Source: Ceriagrion tenellum
Lineage: Eukaryota; Arthropoda; Insecta; Odonata; Coenagrionidae
Direction: 5' to 3'
DNA: 64,000 nt
Assembly: GCA_963169105.1 (NCBI GenBank)
Contig: OY720642.1
Coordinates: forward strand, 73,572,716 to 73,636,715
Positions within the stretch are counted from its first letter, which is position 1; each line of letters begins with the position of its first letter. The translations under genes were made by a program, and so were the position numbers. The notes under the pieces were generated by a model. The model was given only the letters and a program-made list of their open reading frames with translations. It searched no databases and was not told where the DNA came from. Positions 22,370-33,900 of this stretch are shown here, in pieces.

Positions 22370-23867
22370 GGTTTCAAGACAAATGCTATTCTCTCAGAAC
22401 AGAAGCACACATAACAAAGCCTGTTGAGATGAACGTGCAACCAGCTTGACAGCAAACGTCTTTTATCTCAATTAATCACCAGAACATTTATAACAAACAT
22501 GTCACACAGAGGCTTTATCGCCCAGCGTACTCTAAAACAACTATAGATACTTTTCAAGTGACTATCGATGTAAAAGCAAGAACAGTAGTTTGTTTGTTTT
22601 TTCAACAAAGCCACCTGGTGAAGATTGGCCCTGGGCTTTGCCATGCATGCATACCTTGTTAAAACATCCTGGCTCTCCTCAATGGTTTACATTATTGCTT
22701 TCAACAAATCTTTGTGTCCGTAGTTGTTGCATTTATCATGGCATTTAAAGCTGAGCATATACTCTCCATCAAATTTTACCAGAGGTTTGATAATGCTCGC
22801 CCACTGTGGTGTCAAGTTATAGTGTGTATGAGGAGGTGTGCAATGGCCTCTCATGTGTTTATGTGTGATTGGAGGATTTTCAAGATGCCATACATATGGT
22901 GGAAGTGATGTATGCCTCTGGATATCTGTAACCAGCAAAATTATGAAAAATATCAAAGATTTGCATGCAGATGAGCAAAAAAATTATAACTTTACCACTT
23001 GTGAGTTATTTGAAGAGCTTTTGAAGCATTAACTACGATGCAAGTTAGTCGAGCATTTGCTGAAGATTTGCACATGAGATGTATACTCCACATTTTCCTC
23101 CATAAATCTCATAAACAATGCATAAATGACAAACTGGGTTTCAGTTGCACTCTCTCCTTGATTGAGCCAAGAAACAAGGCAAAATTTTGAAAAGGTAACA
23201 ACATGGGAAGAAACATTGTGGTTCTCAGTCTATTACTGGCAGCAAAAGTTCAGTCTTAACAATGGAAGACCATTATCCCTCTGTGAACAAAGAAATCGTG
23301 CAAGAACCAAAGCAGTTTGATCACTCTTGAATGCTTTTTGCACTATGAGTGGCCTATATCTATTGTGTGGCGACTCTGGCATGACAACATACCTGCCCAT
23401 TGAGTGCTGGTTCTGTAGCAGTACTTGGCTAAGCATGTGATTACCAAGGCCTAGCAGTCACCATATTATGCAGAACTTACCTCCTGCAACACTTTTGTCG
23501 TTGTGCAAATCAAGTCAAATTCTAAAGGAGGAAAATTTCAGGATATCATGAAATTCCAAAAGTAGGTCCCCTGCTCACTATCCTGGAAAATGAGTTCCAG
23601 GAATACGTCCAAGAATTGAAGCAAACTTTGATAAAATATATTCTCTAATATGAGGCGTTCCAGGTATGAGATGTGGAGGAGCTCTATTTGGGAAGTCCAC
23701 CGAGTGAGAGACTATATAAGTGCCAATGCTTAGATGGTCAAGTCGTCCATTGTCTTCAGGGCAGAATGTTGTGAATTCAGAAGTTCCAGAACCATGAATT
23801 TGGAAGATTTTGATCAATCAGGAGCCTCCTGACCCTCCTACCTATATACTTCGAAACCTCTCAGTTG
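22370..23867. other. Unexplained intron segment, possible eroded transposon
   Basis: The segment is less AT-rich than its surroundings and holds several short opposing open frames. One is at 22687-22956 on the minus strand, with PPYVWHLENPPITHKHM and a CHDKC motif. I recognise no family and found no terminal repeats. An old unidentified transposon is the likeliest explanation. Confidence 0.3.
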
Positions 23868-23874
23868 ACAACAT

Positions 23875-24060
23875 TGTCGGCCTCAGTGGCTGCAGGGTAA
23901 AGTCCTCACCTGCTAATCTGAGGGTTGTGGGTTTGAATCCCGCCTGAGTAGATTATTAACTGCCCAGGACATGGGTATTTGTGTTCATCAAATAATGTAA
24001 CTGTGAAAGAGGACTTTACAGACACAAATTCACTCACAATAAAGAGAAATTATTATTATT
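23875..24060 (+). mobile_element. tRNA-derived SINE
   Basis: It has a tRNA-like head: an A-box-like tcagtggctgcagggta and, 30 bases on, a B-box-like gggtttgaatcccgcc. An unrelated body follows, then an A/T tail with ttattattatt repeats. This matches the layout of arthropod SINEs with Pol III promoters. It is not a functional tRNA, as the stems do not close. Confidence 0.7.
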
Positions 24061-25438
24061 AAAACATTCTGCCCAGTAGATGATGGATGACTCGTCTATC
24101 GAAATGTCTGCACCTATGGAGTCTCTTCCTGAATAGAGCTTCTCTATATTCGCAAATGTTAAATTTAATTTTGATTAAGGGTGTCGGGAGGTGTGTATGG
24201 GAGGTTTGAAAGTATAAAGTGTAACTCTTATAATGTTTTGTAGTTGCCCCTGGAGTAGTGCTCATGGATCAAACCTTGCCTTTTCATTTTTTCCATACTT
24301 GAATGTCCCCATACCTGGTATCAGATAGAAACACCTTTCTACAGAAGTTGACTGCATGTGTATTTTATGAAGAATATTAATTTCTGAACATTTTATTAAA
24401 AAGACATCTTGTAGCATAGGGTTGTTATTATTTAAGGTTCTGGTACAAATGTTTATTTCTTCATCAAAAATGTGTAATTTTAAATGCAAATGTAATTAAT
24501 GTTTCTGAAAAATAAGCCAGCATGTTAAGGAAATTTAAATAACACAATTATCCTGTAACTTTGCGATAATTTTGCAATGCAATTATATGTGATAATTTAA
24601 AGAAAGTAGGTCTTTCCAGCTTGTTTGCCACGAAATATAAATGAAAAATCTTTGTGTTGGAAATGTTAATTATAGGGTAAAAATCCCTTTGACTGTTGCT
24701 GACAATACACATCAATTTATTTTGAAGTCCATGACGTAGTTTGTATATTGCTATTGTGCTTGTAATCTCATATATTGGTAAGTAGGAGTTTGAATCTTAA
24801 AAGAGTGATATGATTTTCGTAAATTTCGCGTAATAATAATATTTCTATGTATTAAGTTCAATGTACATGTATATAATAGTCTGTAACTTCTCATATATTT
24901 TTTAGTTTCAGTTGATCTTTGGTTTTCAGCAAAAATATTTACAAAAATGCATGGCTCAAGTACATGAGAGTCTAAAGGAGAAAAATTCTTAGCCTCTCAT
25001 TACATAATTATTTGTGAATATTCTCTGTGGATTATGCTTAGAAAAATATTTTATTCTACCAGCCAAATGCTGATATATTACCCTGAAAACGTGTCTAACT
25101 TTAGTGACTACTTAAATCACAGATAAGTTTTTATCTGCAAAAATTAGCCGAGAAACTTGAGTTTTACTCAAGTATGCTCAGTTACTTTAATTTCAAAAGA
25201 GAAGATAGCTAAATTAGTGCTACATACCATATATACTTCTCTATAGCAATGTAGTTTTTCTTTCCCAAGCAATTAAGCTTCACATCAATGCTATCTGCCA
25301 AAATCGAATGCAGAGCAAAGAAAGAGAGAGCATGTACTCTTCCTTTGCTCTGCAAGTGAGCACAATGAGTTCATTACATCACCTTCAGCTGAAGTTCATT
25401 ACTTATTTTTAATTATTTATAAGAAATGTATTCTATTG
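24061..25438 (+). other. Long intron, no recognised content
   Basis: AT-rich intron sequence with small spurious frames only. No terminal repeats were seen. Confidence 0.45.
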
Positions 25439-26948
25439 CTGCAGGGTTTCACTGCGTTGCGTAGTCTTGGAGATGACTTTAGTGACCAATGCTGGCCACA
25501 TCTTCAGATCAGGTCGGAATGCTGACTGGTGTAATTGGGTATATACAGTAAAACCTCCGTTTAACGAACCTCCATATAGCGAAATTTGATGAAAACCTCC
25601 CTATCACAAAGTCATGCACCTGGTCCCGGGCCCTTCCCATACATAATGCATGCAAAAAAAACTCCCATAATGAACCTCTATAAGAACGAAACCTCCGTAC
25701 AACGAACCTCTTTTTAACGAATTTATTTCTTAAAAAGAATTTTTCTTTTAACATATTATTGTTATTAGTGTTATAACCAACATCAAGATAATGTTCGGCT
25801 ATTCTCTCTACAGTGACTTAATGTTCGGGTGATTTTTCCCGCCGTTAATGACAGCATTGTCTTAGTATGATCCGAGCGAACAGCCCGGATGCAAAACCTG
25901 TACTCATTCCTTCAGCTCTTATCTTTGCAATGTGTGGTATTAATTAAGTTTCATCCAAAATGTTAAGGGAGCAGGCTACATCGCAAAAAAACCGTTTGCA
26001 GACCGTTGACATTTTCCCTAATATGATTGATCGCTGACGGATAAAAAATTACGGTTGTCACTAATGAAGAGAATGAGAGTAAAGATACAGCATGGGTTCT
26101 ATTTTGAATTTCTAGGTACTTTGCATATCAGAAATAATAAATGCATACGTTTACCCAAAATCAACCATTTTCCGCAGCGCAGTTCTCAACCATGAGATGG
26201 ATTATTTCGGCAATAGAAATGTAAACCCACAGATGAACCCTTCTCTTATCATTCGTACCCTTCTGGTATTTATGTTTTGCTTATTATTTTAAGAAATCTG
26301 GAAACTAGCGGACCATATCCAGACAATTCTCTGGCGCTCTTCCACGATAATGCCCCCTGGGCACCTGACTGAGCATGACTACTTTCAGTTCGCTGCATGT
26401 TTGCCCTTCCCACTAACCTACGGAAACCTGAGAAGCCTTTCTTGCCTCCCATTGAGATAAGTCTGAAATTCAGCCTGAGTCAGAGTTTCTTTACCTCCGC
26501 TCGTGTTATGTTACAAAACATACTTTGAGACCTCGAAGGGTCTTCCGAGCAAGCGCTATGACTAACACATGGACGTTTAATTTCAATAATATAATGTTTT
26601 TCTTGAACATTTATGGAAAACATACATCATAATCATGATACTTGTAAGTTTCCGATTGATTTAAATCTCTTGGCTGTTCCTGCGACAATGCAACCCGCAC
26701 ATAACCTCCGTACAATGAAGTTGTCATTTTTCCGGTCCTGGCGAATTCGTCATATGGAGGTGTTACTGTATATTTAGCGTCCTCAGGGTGGCTTTCTGGT
26801 TTTGCGTCCAATCAGAGTCGGAGACCCTGATTTTGTCATGTTTTTTTTCCACCTTCCACCAGTCGGCATTCGGGCCTGATGTGAAGATGTGGCCAACATT
26901 TGTCACGAAACTTCATCCCAAGGAAACGGAACATAGCAAAACCTGAAA
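25439..26948. mobile_element. Foldback element split by a pogo-like insertion
   Basis: The arms at about 25439-25535 and 26850-26948 are imperfect inverted copies. The left arm contains ggccacatcttcagatcagg and tgctgactggtg. The right arm, complemented, contains ggccacatcttcacatcagg and tgccgactggtgg. Between them is a pogo-like element at 25546-26768. The foldback arms therefore predate that insertion. Confidence 0.7.
25546..26768. mobile_element. pogo/Tigger-like non-autonomous element
   Basis: The left end is CAGTAAAACCTCCGTTTAAC and the right end GGAGGTGTTACTG (12 of 13 bases match when complemented), each with flanking TA (25544-25545; 26769-26770). Inside the left end, gaacctcc words repeat several times, as in Tigger relatives. 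No transposase frame is seen; the small open frames are not recognised. Confidence 0.75.
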
Positions 26949-27585
26949 GCAATGGAATTACCTGCATCTGGTGATGATCTTTAAAACTGAGGTTAATAAC
27001 AAAACAAAAGGAGGGAATCGGATAGCTGTGAATATCCTTTGAAGTGAATTAGTACCACCTTCGTTCGCATTTATTGTTATGTCTTCCATAATTTTATCAG
27101 CACCAGAAATTCTGAATTTCAGTGTACACTTGAGTCCTTTGGTTGAGAGTTGGTTGGAAAGTTATATCTACTAGTTAGGAATAAAGAGTGAATGCAGTAG
27201 TATTTTAAGGAAACAAGGTACGTCAGCATTTGCATTTTGCAATTACTTGAATAACTAACTTATGACCCATAAGATTAATACCGCTATTATGCAAGTGTGA
27301 GTATAATTTTCATCTGCCTCCACTTAAATCCATTATCTTTGGTGAAAAGGAATACCCAATTTTTTTTTCTTCACAAGATTATGCAACGGCAAAAGTAACT
27401 ATAATGAATGGTGATTATTAGTTAATCATTCAAGACAATGCTGAAAACTGAGATAACTCTGGACATATGTTGATTATCACCCTTAGAGAGAAATATATAT
27501 CCTCATTTTCTAATGGTTTCCAAGTGTTATGTTCCTGAGTAAGAAAAACCCTTTGTTCATAGGAATAAATATTGAAAAATATTTT

Positions 27586-27856
27586 TTTTAATAGCTTTTA
27601 TTGAACAAAAAAATAGTCGGGTTGACATGCAAGTTTACAATATTGCATACACTACAGGATATAAAAAGCTTTTAAACAAACTTATTTCTTTAATATTCAT
27701 TCTATACTTGACTTTTTTATGACTGAATATTGTATTGTCACCAGAAATGCACCAATGTGCAAAATTTCATATCTCTAGCTAGTCAGGAAGGTAGTTAAAA
27801 TTGATTACAAAATTTGACCCTGACACACAAGTAAAGTTAAATAAAAGCTATTAAAA
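27586..27856. mobile_element. MITE with a perfect 17-base inverted repeat
   Basis: The ends ttttaatagcttttatt (27586-27602) and aataaaagctattaaaa (27840-27856) are exact complements. The internal sequence is AT-rich and non-coding. The target duplication is hidden in the A/T-rich flanks, so the superfamily is uncertain. Confidence 0.65.
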
Positions 27857-28089
27857 AGTAGAATTTTTAGGCTGAAAAATCAGAGGGAAAATTATACACC
27901 AGGTTAGCTTATATTTAATAAAAATATATATGGTGTATCAATCACATTGTTCTTGTGACCATTGTGTCAATGAAGGCAATTTTTTATATGATTTTTAAGT
28001 GTCCTTTTAGTGCACATAGATGAAAGTCACAATTCAGGATGTGAATGCTGAAAAAATTGTCTGAGGGATATCTTCTTCAGATTTCCATC

Positions 28090-28615
28090 TTAGTGTAGTT
28101 TGAGTGAGATTTTTCCCTAGTAATAGCAGAGACCATATTCAAATTTTATTTTTTTAATTTCAGCAGCAATAACAAGCATGAAGTGAATATGGTAATATGA
28201 ATGGCACAAAAATAGTATTATATGGCTGAAATTCTCTATAGTTAATAAAGTATATCTAAATAAGTCTTTTAACTGATTCATTGTTGTTACATTGCACAGT
28301 GAAAATGCCTATGTGATCCTGTTAAAATCACTGGGGTGAATTATTGATTTACTTATAAAATAGTTTAGAAAACATACATACTACACACTGTTAAATGCCT
28401 GACAAGATCTTGCTTTAGAAATGACTCATTTTTAAAATAAAGTATCTCTGGAGTGCTTACGTGTACCATATCCATGTGAAAATTACACTTATTTTTTGTA
28501 TAATATCATTAAACAAGTGTATTAAGTGGCTAATATTTTGGTGTCTTTGGAAAGGTGAGATATTTTTCTTAAATATAGACCAAATTCATTGACTATCTCA
28601 CTCAAACTACCTTAA
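28090..28615. mobile_element. MITE family M1, copy in the NuMA/Mud-like gene
   Basis: The ends are inverted: ttagtgtagtttgagtgaga on the left and ctatctcactcaaactacct on the right. The internal sequence shares many words with 61856-62358 in an ASCC3 intron, such as taagtctttt, gaaaacatac and gctgatattttgg-like segments. It sits about 80 bases before the last exon. Confidence 0.65.
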
Positions 28616-28696
28616 ATCCATATAAAATCCTTCATGTAAATTTGCCACCTCATATTCATTTTTATTGTTGAAAACTTAATTTCATTCTGTTCTCAG

Positions 28697-28777
28697 AATA
28701 TTCCAGTAACACCTAGAACGAAGGAGAAAGGATTGTCACGTCGGCTTGGAGACAAACAGAGTCATGGGGATTCATAA
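28697..28777 (+). CDS. NuMA/Mud-like terminal exon
   Basis: After the acceptor ttctgttctcag, 26 codons and a TAA stop encode NIPVTPRTKEKGLSRRLG followed by a short polar end. This is a TP-containing basic C-terminus and keeps the phase of the exon 10.2 kb upstream. The 3' UTR likely runs to about 29000, just past an AATAAA at 28977. No better exon with a matching phase was seen in the long intron between. Confidence 0.78.
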   Translation, partial: NIPVTPRTKEKGLSRRLGDKQSHGDS

Positions 28778-28976
28778 ATGTTTTATTACTGTGCATTACT
28801 CAGCATCGTATTTTTTCATTTTAACATCATCATATTTTTGTTTCTATTTTTATATATTAATATTTTTGTGTTGGTAATGATTTTATTTATTTGGTTTTAC
28901 CAAGAATAATAGCTGTGGTATACTATCACTAGTTTTGCACTGTTTGATAAGTGTCGATATTTATGTACAAAATGAA

Positions 28977-28982
28977 AATAAA
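28977..28982 (+). promoter_or_regulatory. Poly(A) signal of the NuMA/Mud-like gene
   Basis: An AATAAA hexamer lies 200 bases after the stop codon, in an AT-rich 3' UTR. A T-rich stretch (tgtctttaatt) follows, fitting a downstream element. Cleavage probably falls near 29000. Confidence 0.55.
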
Positions 28983-28983
28983 C

Positions 28984-31900
28984 CACTCTATGTAATTATT
29001 GTCTTTAATTAGATAATGTCCCTTATTAGAATTGGTTTTGGAGGTTCTATTATGAAACTGTAAAGGATAGAAATGGCTTCCACCTGACACTAGATAGTAG
29101 AATAAACTAAACTAGTAGAAATAGACTAAAAAGTCTCTCTTTGAGGAGAACATGCTCCAGAAAAATATGAAATAGGTCATCTGTTTGCTGGATTAAATTG
29201 TGTGTGAAGTAGATACTCATTTTTTTTAATTTGCCTGTTCCTGGGACATGTTTTTTTTACCTGAAATTAGTGGCAAATCTGAAGTTAATCTCTTCGGTCA
29301 AAAGTTGCATTATTCGTGGGTCTATGCTATTTTCCAGAGATTATCAGCACTACACAGTAACCTGAAATCTGTTATATGACCAAAATACTAAGAGAATTAA
29401 TACTGGTAAAAAAATGAACTAATTGTCAGAATATGCATACTTGAGTTAGTCTGCTTTGTCACTTTTCCATAGTATTGCTTCTCAAAATTGGGAGTGCATC
29501 CTCGACACCTGTAAATACAGCAGTATCTTTGAATAATTCTAAAATTGCCACCAAAATCAGGTAGCCTTAATAGTGATTTATGGAAGCCGTAAGAGGTCTG
29601 GTTCAATTCCTGGTCTAGGCTTATTTTTTCCCTAGGTAATATCCATAGATAAGGTTAGTTTCGGCCATAGTATACTTGCTATTATCCTTTCCAAATATCT
29701 TTGCGACTGAGAGGTGGACCTAAGTTTTGTAGGGGTGAGGGAAGAGAAAGTCTTCTGGTACGTGACACTGTGAAAACCAACTAGCGTGCGGTAGGCTGAA
29801 TCTAGCCTCTCAGAACTTCACTCACTGTCATACCTCCATCGTGTATGCTTCGCAAGTCAGCTGTGTTGCCAAACTTCTATTGCCTTCAATTGTTTGGTGT
29901 GCTATGGGTCTTCCTTCAATCTGACCTAAGCGGAATTATTTTTTGGCAAATGTGTTTTTTCTTAACATCCATTGGGGGACATCTTTAATTTAATATCTAT
30001 TTTATTACTTCCTGTTAGATTTGAGGCCAAACTAGAAACAATTCCATCATACTTTTGGTATCTTAGTCATAGAGCATGGCAAAAACTTATTAAAAAATCT
30101 TGGCAACAGTCAGAAATCAGCTAAATCACCGTGTTTGGACTTGCTTTAATCATGATTCAAAGAATATGGCTTACATTTATTTGTTCTAGTAATTTAACAA
30201 AGAAAACTACAAATTTTGTTTTCAAAAGTCCATTTCTGAGCCATCAACTAAGCAATCATGCATGATCGGTTCCTTCCACAACCCTTGTGACCAGTTGAGA
30301 AGTCCCTTTGGGAAGTGATAGGGATTGAAAGGTGTAATCCCTTCGGCTGCAGCGTTGGCTGAGCCACCTGCCCTTTGCAGTGGGCCACACGGTGGTTTGT
30401 GGAATGTTACAAATAGGTAGCCTTTTGTTTCCATTCACATACTAAGACTTACGAGAAAACACAGCAACATCGTTCTCTCTCTCCTCAATACTCCTCCCTG
30501 GTATCGAAGGTCCATCCTTCCTGATGCAAAGCTGCTCTAACCATTCACACTATTCAAGAAGGTCCTATTGCAAATATATTTGAAAAGGATAATAGTACCC
30601 TGGAGACCACAGCTCATAAAGAACCAGCAGACAGCCTCTGATATATTCATATTTTTCACCAGTTGAAACTATTAAACCCGGCCACATTAAATCCACATTT
30701 GTAGGTCGTGTTTTTTGGATCCTTGTCTGTCCAATTAACTGTGCATTGTGTGGCCAGCGAGTAAAGCTTCAAAATGAGCTAGCAGATAGAGCTTGCATAT
30801 CCTATTATTATTCTATGAAGTATACATTGATGATCTCCTCCAGGATTCCTGGTCTTCACCATGTGAGTATTGTCTGGAGATGACTGGCCCATTTTTTTAG
30901 AAAGGTGAATATCCAGAAGCCATGAAGAGATCATCTTATCAATGTCAAGGAAACCTTAGGACCATTATGCATTGATTTTCATGCAAGGCTCCTCATGGGC
31001 CATGGTCACTTCCCATCAGGTTGAAAGTTGGTATGCAATGAAAACAACTTCATTGCCCTCAGCAATATCAATCATCTCCAATTTGGGGTGATTGTTCATG
31101 AAATAATAAGCTTATTCTGATTTAAGGTAAGCAATCCATGCGAGATTGGAACTTGCTTACACAAGAATGGAAAACTGTGTTCTACTCATATAAATGTGCT
31201 CATAGAAATCCGCCAGTGCCATGTGAGTAGATAATATTCACCCCACCTCAAATGAAACGTACAGAAAGAATTGGATGCTAATGTAATACATGATCATTGG
31301 CAGAATATTTGAGGCAACATTTTGACTTGGGGACTATATTGAGTCAATTTCCATAAGATGGATTATGTAACCATATGGCTCTGTTGCATAATGGCAAAAA
31401 GTTAGAAAAGAGGATGGGTATCATACAATTAATTTTAGAAAGGTGGGTCAAAATCATTATTTGAATGAGGTAATTGTTATTTGAATTTTGGCTCTATTAA
31501 CTCAATGCATCGGTACATTTGCGCATATGCTATCGCTGTTCACTTTTTATTCTTAATACTCTCACTGCTCGCTATCTTTTCAAATTCTTCTTCTTTCTTC
31601 CGACTGTCGAACTGTGTGGTTCTCTTTGTATGTAACACAAGTGTATATTAAACCAGTGCAATATTGATCGACCTAGTTCATTAATTATTTATGCATGATC
31701 CGCAACCTCTAATAGTAATAACTACAGTAGGATCTTGTTGTAACATAAAATTTGTCATTCAGTATATTGAGGGAGGGAACCAACAAGAACCCTATGTTCG
31801 CATGGATAAATATGTTGATGTGAAATAAAATTTGTTGCAACATCACACCGCAAAGCCGCCAAGGCATCACTAGATGCCATTATTTTGCTGTTACATGAAC

Positions 31901-32690
31901 AGGAATAGTTCCCACATCCAAAATGGATGGTGCTGAAGTAGTGAGGCCATACCTAATTCAAATTCATGGGGGATATTTACTTTAATAGAATTTGAGAAGA
32001 ATAGAGAACACTATGACTCAATTGAATGTGATTCAAGTTATAAAAAAAAACAACCACAGATGATTGTCACAAGTAAAAATTTTTTTGGAAGTTTGATCAA
32101 TTAATCAATTAAACGGGAACACTCATGCAGTATGTAAAGCAGCATTATTAAACAGAACACTGGTCACACCACACAAATAAAAAGGCATATTGCCACCACA
32201 GATATGCATTAACATTGCTCTTGGATTGTGATTTTTGTTTCGTGACGATGAACACTCCTCAAATGTGCACACCATTTGTTACCTAAGTAATTCTGACTTA
32301 TAACCATAGTCTCCTTGACGCAACACAATCTATTATTTTGAATCATGATATCTGGAGTGTCAGGTTTCATATCAGGTCTGAAGAAGCAAGTTGGAACACT
32401 CGCGAATCTATCGTCACAAAAATGACACAATGTGAAAGCTATCAAGACCACTCCATGGAAGTTTTCACAACAACTTAAATCTATTACTGCATTAAAACTT
32501 CACACGAGGTAAAATCACCAATCACTGATCATTCTCTTTATGAATAAACTTCCTGATTGGTTTCATGCCTGAAAGAGGTGGACTCAAGCATTCAATTGTG
32601 GGTGTGAAAACATTTACTTGAACTTTTACACTAGCAAATCATTTTCAAAGGATTACCCTTGGGTATACGCAACAATGGATTATGGTTCCC
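28984..32690. other. Intergenic region between convergent genes
   Basis: Mostly AT-rich, with no gene recognised. Bases 30220-31350 are less AT-rich and carry short minus-strand frames (for example 30222-30434) without a known family; this may be an eroded transposon. Near 31727 the sequence cagtaggatcttgttgtaac resembles a pogo-type left end, but no right end was found. Near 31600-31690 a stretch resembles an LTR tail, also unproven. Confidence 0.4.
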
Positions 32691-32694
32691 ATTG

Positions 32695-33010
32695 AATTCC
32701 ATATAAACCCATGCAGCATGCGCACTTTGTTTCTCAGAATTTGTCATAGAAAAAGATGGGAAGCATCACATGAGTTCTTTATCTCTCAGCCCTTCCCAGG
32801 AATCCTTAGAGTAGCTGGGCACCATGAAACATGCATGAGTCTGTGGGGGTAGTGTATTTTTTGCTTGCTAGCTGTTCAAGGCCACCACCCTTGTATCCAT
32901 GTGTACCTCTTTCTCATAAATTGTAGTAGAAAAAGTCAGGGTGCATTACATGACTAGAGTACCTTATCTCTCTGCCCTTCCCAGAAATCCCTTGAGTAGC
33001 TGTGAAACTC
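32695..33010. repeat. Old direct duplication, about 150 bases
   Basis: Two copies near 32705-32830 and 32893-33005 share agaaaaag, ttatctctc, gcccttcccag, aatccct and gagtagctg in the same order. The space between them contains no gene. It may be two copies of one old repeat unit. Confidence 0.6.
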
Positions 33011-33576
33011 AAAACTATTGAATTGTGATTATAGTAGCAAGAGGGGGAATGAGACACTCCAAACCAGAACTTGAAGCGGCAGTCTGCACTCATCCACAAA
33101 CTAAACATCGTAGAGGGGTCAAGTTTCTTTTATTTGAAAAGAATTAATTAATTTACTCAATTTATCATAGAAGAAAAAACCTTGGCAGTGAATGTTAATT
33201 TGTAAATTATTTACACTTTGTTCTGATTACCATTTGTCACTATGCTGAATCTTTCAAAAGTAATATGTAGTAGAAGAATGAATTACTTTTATTAGCTGCA
33301 GTCTTTGATTTATGAAACTATTATCCTGATGTTACTGTTAGATTGGAGGCCAGTTAATACTTGGTCAAAAAGGTATAGAAGAAGGTAAAGTGAACAGGAG
33401 GACAACCATGGAGTATAAGGAATAGTTAACAAATTGGCCTAATGTCTGCTCATTTAACAGATGTGTACAGACATGATCATCTGGTCTAAGACAAGTATAA
33501 ATAGTATTCATGCTTCAATGGTTAAAAACAAAGATTTCACTACTGAATTCTTTGGTACTTTTTAGTAAAATACATT

Positions 33577-33582
33577 TTTATT
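33577..33582 (-). promoter_or_regulatory. Poly(A) signal of ASCC3
   Basis: Read on the minus strand this is AATAAA, about 95 bases after the stop codon. It sits in an A/T-rich 3' UTR, so ASCC3 has a short UTR. Confidence 0.55.
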
Positions 33583-33676
33583 TTAACACAAAGTTATTAT
33601 TTCACATTTTTACAAAATGAACAACTTTATCATGAAACAACAACCAATATAGCATTTAATGCAACATTGATTAGGG

Positions 33677-33900
33677 TCACCATATTTCATTAGTCCCATA
33701 ACCTCTGCGGTTGTGGCCAGCCTCACTATCATCTGTTTCACCACTGTTAAAATTGACATCTTGAGGAAAAGCGTTTTCGCTTAGTTCTGCATTTACTTGG
33801 GCCTTTATGCTAGCTTCAATTACATTTAAATGGATGTCGTACTGTTGATCCCAACCCAAGTAGCAGTCAGACATGATGTACACAGTAAGAATCAGCCGAC
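33677..33900 (-). CDS. ASCC3: ASCC3 terminal exon
   Basis: The acceptor is gttttcag. The split Gly joins to RLILTVYIMSDCYLGWDQQYDIHLNV, the last strand of the Ig-like fold and an ASCC3/Brr2 signature (MSDxYLGxDQQYDI). A polar tail follows (SGETDDSEAGHNRRGYGTNEIW) and a TGA at 33677-33679. The tail is divergent, as in other species. Confidence 0.95.

Larger units (their letters stand above)
1..28777 (+). other. 3' part of a NuMA/Mud-like coiled-coil gene (gene span, 9 exons)
   Basis: Nine exons join in one open frame of 537 residues and a stop: 1-532, 1105-1362, 4055-4098, 7053-7180, 14706-15019, 15431-15532, 15915-15974, 18354-18449 and 28697-28777. All junctions have GT and AG, and the phases agree throughout. 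Residues 1 to about 260 are a charged, heptad-like coiled coil. The rest is low in predicted structure and rich in Ser, Pro, Arg and Lys. Residues about 392-408 (RRNTLCLPHLKSSYP) resemble a block I remember in the NuMA C-terminal tail, and the later TPGK, STPGR and TPRTK motifs also recall NuMA. NuMA and its fly relative Mud anchor dynein and orient the spindle. That role is inferred here from the tail only. The gene starts before the window. It could instead be another insect coiled-coil protein. Confidence 0.6.

Noticed and set aside
23875..23955. Possible functional tRNA gene.
   Set aside because: A- and B-box-like words are present, but the stems do not pair as a tRNA and the unit continues into a SINE body with a repeat tail.
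31727..31860. Possible pogo element starting cagtaggatcttg.
   Set aside because: Only a left-end-like word was seen; no inverted partner or TA-bounded right end.
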